Assembly: GCF_021018805.1 (NCBI RefSeq)
Contig: NC_086251.1
Span: 39,688,767-39,752,766, forward strand
DNA length: 64,000 nt
Reading direction: 5' to 3'
Source of the DNA: Prinia subflava
Taxonomy: Eukaryota; Chordata; Aves; Passeriformes; Cisticolidae
The notes under the pieces are model-generated. The model did no database searches. It had not been told where the DNA came from and saw only the letters and a list, made by a program, of their open reading frames with translations. A program made the translations under genes and the position numbers. The stretch's first letter is position 1, and every line of letters starts with the position of its first letter. Of the stretch, positions 60,346 to 64,000 are shown piece by piece.

Positions 60346-63300
60346 ATGGTAATAAAGAATGCAATTCCAATTAACCTGAAAAACATATAAAATGAGATAT
60401 TTTGTCTGAATTTGTTCTTTAATGAATTTTCATTGCCTATGAAAATATGTGAAGACACAAAGGGTACTCAGAGTCACAAGGAATGCCTCAAAAGACACTG
60501 CAGTAAAGAAAACTATGAATAGCTTGCACATGTAATGTTCGGAAATAATAAATCCAAAGATGATTTAACTTGTGTTCCAAAAGCCATTGTGCTCTTTAAG
60601 GAGAAAGAATTGCAGGACTCGAGAGACTGTGAATTAACTGAGACTTGCTAGAATACAAAAATGTTTCTACTGCTGCCTAACCCTGCTCACTGTATAGCAG
60701 CAGGTGAGCCAATATCCCAACCAACATGCTGAGCAACTGAAGCTGAAGGAGAATCTCCTGAAATGTGAATGAGGTTTAATATAGTCTATCTGTGAAGAAA
60801 CCATATATCCATTTATAACTCAAAACTCTCTACATGCCTTTCAATATTTATTTTGGGAACTTTCACTTAGATTACTGCAAGATGTAACTTTTGGGTAGGG
60901 TGTATTTATTACAAGTTTGTGAGTGCTCTGATATCCTTCTGTGAATTCTGTGTGTCAGAGCCTCAGGAAACCTGTGTTATGTGGTTGTGCATAGCATGGG
61001 AGTTATTGCTTCCCTCCCATTTTGTATTTCTCAGTACAAGAATCCAAGTCCCATTGTGCCCTGGTATTTTATTTAAACTGTGTTTCCCACAAAAGCAACA
61101 ACTAGCAGTTTATACAGAAGTGCTTGCAGTTTAGTAGATAATTAGCAATGTGGATAGCCCTTTTGGCTTTTCAGCCTTTTTAAAGTAAAGATGTAGAAAC
61201 ACTCTTGAAAATATTTTCATAAGCCTAACCTTTGTTTCAGAGTTTGGACTGCAAAGAGCAGGGCAACTACTACTGCCATGGCATTTCCTGGTTTCTCTTT
61301 TTCGGTTGGCATTGGCAAGTTCAGAAGTAGAAATAGTGCACTTCTGCATGTTCTTGATGATGACACATGATGTAGCATCTTGTGGGAGGGGGCTCCCCAT
61401 GTGCTGAGATCAGTGCCTGTCAAATCATTCTTCAGGTTTCATCTCAGCTCTGCACCTGAGCTTTCCTCCCATAGAACGCAGGAGGGAGGGGGAGCTGTGT
61501 GTAGCTGTGCCTTGTCCCGAGGTGGAGGTGGGAATCCATCTGACCCACAGCAAACCCACTCAGAAGTGTCCAGGTTCCATGGGCTGATGTTGTTGCTGTT
61601 AACTGAACTGTGTTGGAGCAAAGAGGTGATAATAAAATCATGTAAGCACAAAAATCATAAAGCACTGAGGGTTAAAGAGGAAATAAAACAGACTGAGGCA
61701 TCTAGGAGAAAGAACTATCAAAATGCAAAATGAGCTTCATTCAGTATGTAAATCAATCTGAATCTCATTTGGTTTCTGTCTTACAGCAGTCTGTAATTAG
61801 AAGTGTACTGAGTGCTGTTTGTTGCTGGCACAGGAGCCAAGAGAAAATCTAGTTAATTGCCTAACATTGCAAAAGCCTTACAGCTCAGAGAAGAGTTTCA
61901 TTTAATGAATCAAATTCTGAACTTGGCCCACTGATGATCCAGGAGCTTTTATAAATTCTGTTTTTGTGCTAGAACATTTCTGACTATCCCAAAATCCAGC
62001 TGAAGGTTTGAAGAGAGATATTACTAAGTTAAAAGTTTGAGCCTGTCTGTCACACATTAGAGAAAAAGGTACTTACTAATGTAGTGAATGTATTTTGTAT
62101 ATATCAGTTCAGTTGCTTATAACTCTCCATAATAGCATAATAGTACAATTTTGGGCCATGGATGCCATTACTGGTTAACATTTAAAAGCATCTTCTAAAT
62201 TATAATTTACAAGGTATGTGGCCTTTAAAGACATTTTCAGCTGAAGGTCTTCCCTGATAGCTGCTAGTCACTTGCATGTCCTTGGCTTATGATGTGTCTG
62301 GCAGGTTACAATGGACTAGCTCATGATAACTCAGCACAACACTCTAAAGCTACTTAGATTTACTTTTTCTTTTAAATTAACCCAGTCTAATAAAGTCTGT
62401 TACCTTTAGGGACAGGAGAAGTCTGAATAACCTAAAAACTTATAATGTTCAGATCACACTGAGAAACAGAAATTAAGTATAAAGGACCTGAAAAGTGATG
62501 ATGTCACACAGCTGGACTGTCACATAAATAGCTTTAGGGAAAGATCCTGTCTTTAATAAGATGTACAATATTTATAAGAAAGAAGACTTTTATGAAGATA
62601 TCAGGCAGCTAAGATTTTATCAGAGTGAGTTAAATATTGATAAATCAGATTATAACTATTCTTTAACACTCAAAACCATGTGATGGCCAGTGCACAAACA
62701 TGTTGCCCAGTTTACTTAGTAAATGAATTAAATCAGCTAATGTATAAATAATTTGCTGGATGTATTTGCTGATTTTATTTACTAAGTAGGCTTACAATAA
62801 TTTCCTGAATCCATTCTTTTCAATATATCTTGGTGAGTTTTAGCTTCCCTAAATGAGCTTCAGGAAATTCAGACATAGAGTTAATTATTATGGTTAGGTA
62901 GTTCTCCAAATTGCAAAATTTTACCACAGAATTTCTTACTTACTGTCACAGGTTTGAGACCTGGGTCTACATCCTGGATTTTAAAATGAAAATAAAGAAA
63001 ACATTTTAAAAAATTAAAAATACAAAGATAAAAATGTACATCAAAACAAAATCTCACATGCCATGAAAAGAAATTATACATTCCAATCTAGCATACAATT
63101 TCTTAGGGACAAATTCATATGACCTAAATTCTACCAAAACCCATCTAACATGCCATCTGCTTTTGACTGGCTCTTCTTTTGAGAAGCCTAACCAGGAAAA
63201 ATTGTGGCTAATCTCAGCAAAATCTTCCTAGAAAAACAGATCTAAATAATCCAGTGTTTTGGCAACTGGTTTTCAGTCTTCTGTTTTTTAAAAAATTTCT

Positions 63301-64000
63301 ATCCCTCTTAATCAATAAGCTTTTTGACTTCTCTGGCAAGTTTTTCAACCAGAACTGCCAGAAGTGCAGGGTTCTGTGAGGTGATGCTATAGGTGACAAA
63401 ATCTAGGAAAAATTTCCCCTCTCTTGACAGTACTCTTCCTGTGAGAACAAGGTGGCACTGGAGTAGTCCTTGAAGCCTCACAGTGAATCGTTCTGTTATA
63501 ATAACATTTAGAAAAGCAGCATATAGCCTGAGGTGACTGTGTGCCAATAACGATTCATTTCTTCTCTTAAGATAATAATACATTTTAATTATCATATATT
63601 ATCCTCCCAGGCTATAACAGAGATGTAGTATTCACTGCACAACTGTCTATAGATTTCTTCCACAAACATTTACAATAGTGAAGGTGAATGTCACAGTGCT
63701 TAACAGCACCTTTTTCATATAGAAATCAGTTCTGTGAGAGGCAAAATTCACAACTTCCATTGATTTCAATACAAATTAAATATTCATTTTTTTCGCAGAA
63801 TTACATGTAATAAGTGGGTATGTGACATCTCACAGATGCTCTGTTATTAGTCTTTGAATAGCTTCAGTTGAAAAAATGATCTTTACTAACACTGAATTGC
63901 TTTAAAATACATTTTAAGCATTGACGGTATGAATTTAAAGTTTTCTCTGCAAAAATCAAATGCCTTCAAACATTCCCTTATTCTATAATCCCAGCAGCTC
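60346..64000. other. Intergenic, no gene recognised
   Basis: AT-rich unique sequence with a GC-richer patch near 61.38-61.6 kb. A 95-codon minus-strand frame at 63308-63595 looks somewhat protein-like but matches nothing I know. Confidence 0.5.

Overview
The window is vertebrate nuclear DNA, almost certainly from a bird. CR1 LINE 3' ends (24.5, 47.3 and 59.9 kb) carry the usual ATTCTRTG-type tail, and the solo LTRs look like avian endogenous retroviruses. The LTR at 40.2 kb resembles one I associate with songbirds, so a passerine is my best guess; this rests on recognition, not a search. The DNA is AT-rich and gene-poor, with two GC-rich, CpG-rich islands that each hold one intact intronless coding region.

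Layout. 1-14.5 kb is intergenic, holding a minus-sense solo LTR (9.07-9.65 kb) and a decayed tandem repeat of about 170 bp units (12.3-12.9 kb). 14.5-16.6 kb is strongly G-rich and C-poor on the + strand and ends in G-quadruplex-type motifs and a probable 5' UTR splice acceptor. SSTR1 (somatostatin receptor type 1, 400 aa) lies at 16875-18077 on +. 18.1-29.2 kb is the spacer between the convergent genes, with a CR1 and a GC-rich patch. CLEC14A (group XIV C-type lectin-like protein, 409 aa) lies at 29187-30416 on -, inside a CpG island of about 1.75 kb. 30.8-64 kb is a gene desert with a 318 bp solo LTR, a perfect 277 bp GGAGA array, an old tRNA-derived element, a roughly 877 bp solo LTR, two CR1 fragments, an AAT-rich microsatellite and some perfect hairpins.

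The two genes do not form a pathway. SSTR1 is a Gi-coupled peptide receptor of neural and endocrine cells; CLEC14A is an endothelial surface glycoprotein. Their convergent arrangement matches human 14q21.1 and supports SSTR1 rather than its close paralogue SSTR4. SSTR4 lies beside the group XIV lectins THBD and CD93 in mammals, so this is one arm of an ancient duplicated block.

I found no bacterial-style system, CRISPR array, rRNA or functional tRNA, and nothing that convincingly amounts to a new biological system. The best leads are the decayed tandem repeat at 12.3-12.9 kb, the structured region upstream of SSTR1, upstream ORFs on both genes, and two small protein-like ORFs in the desert.
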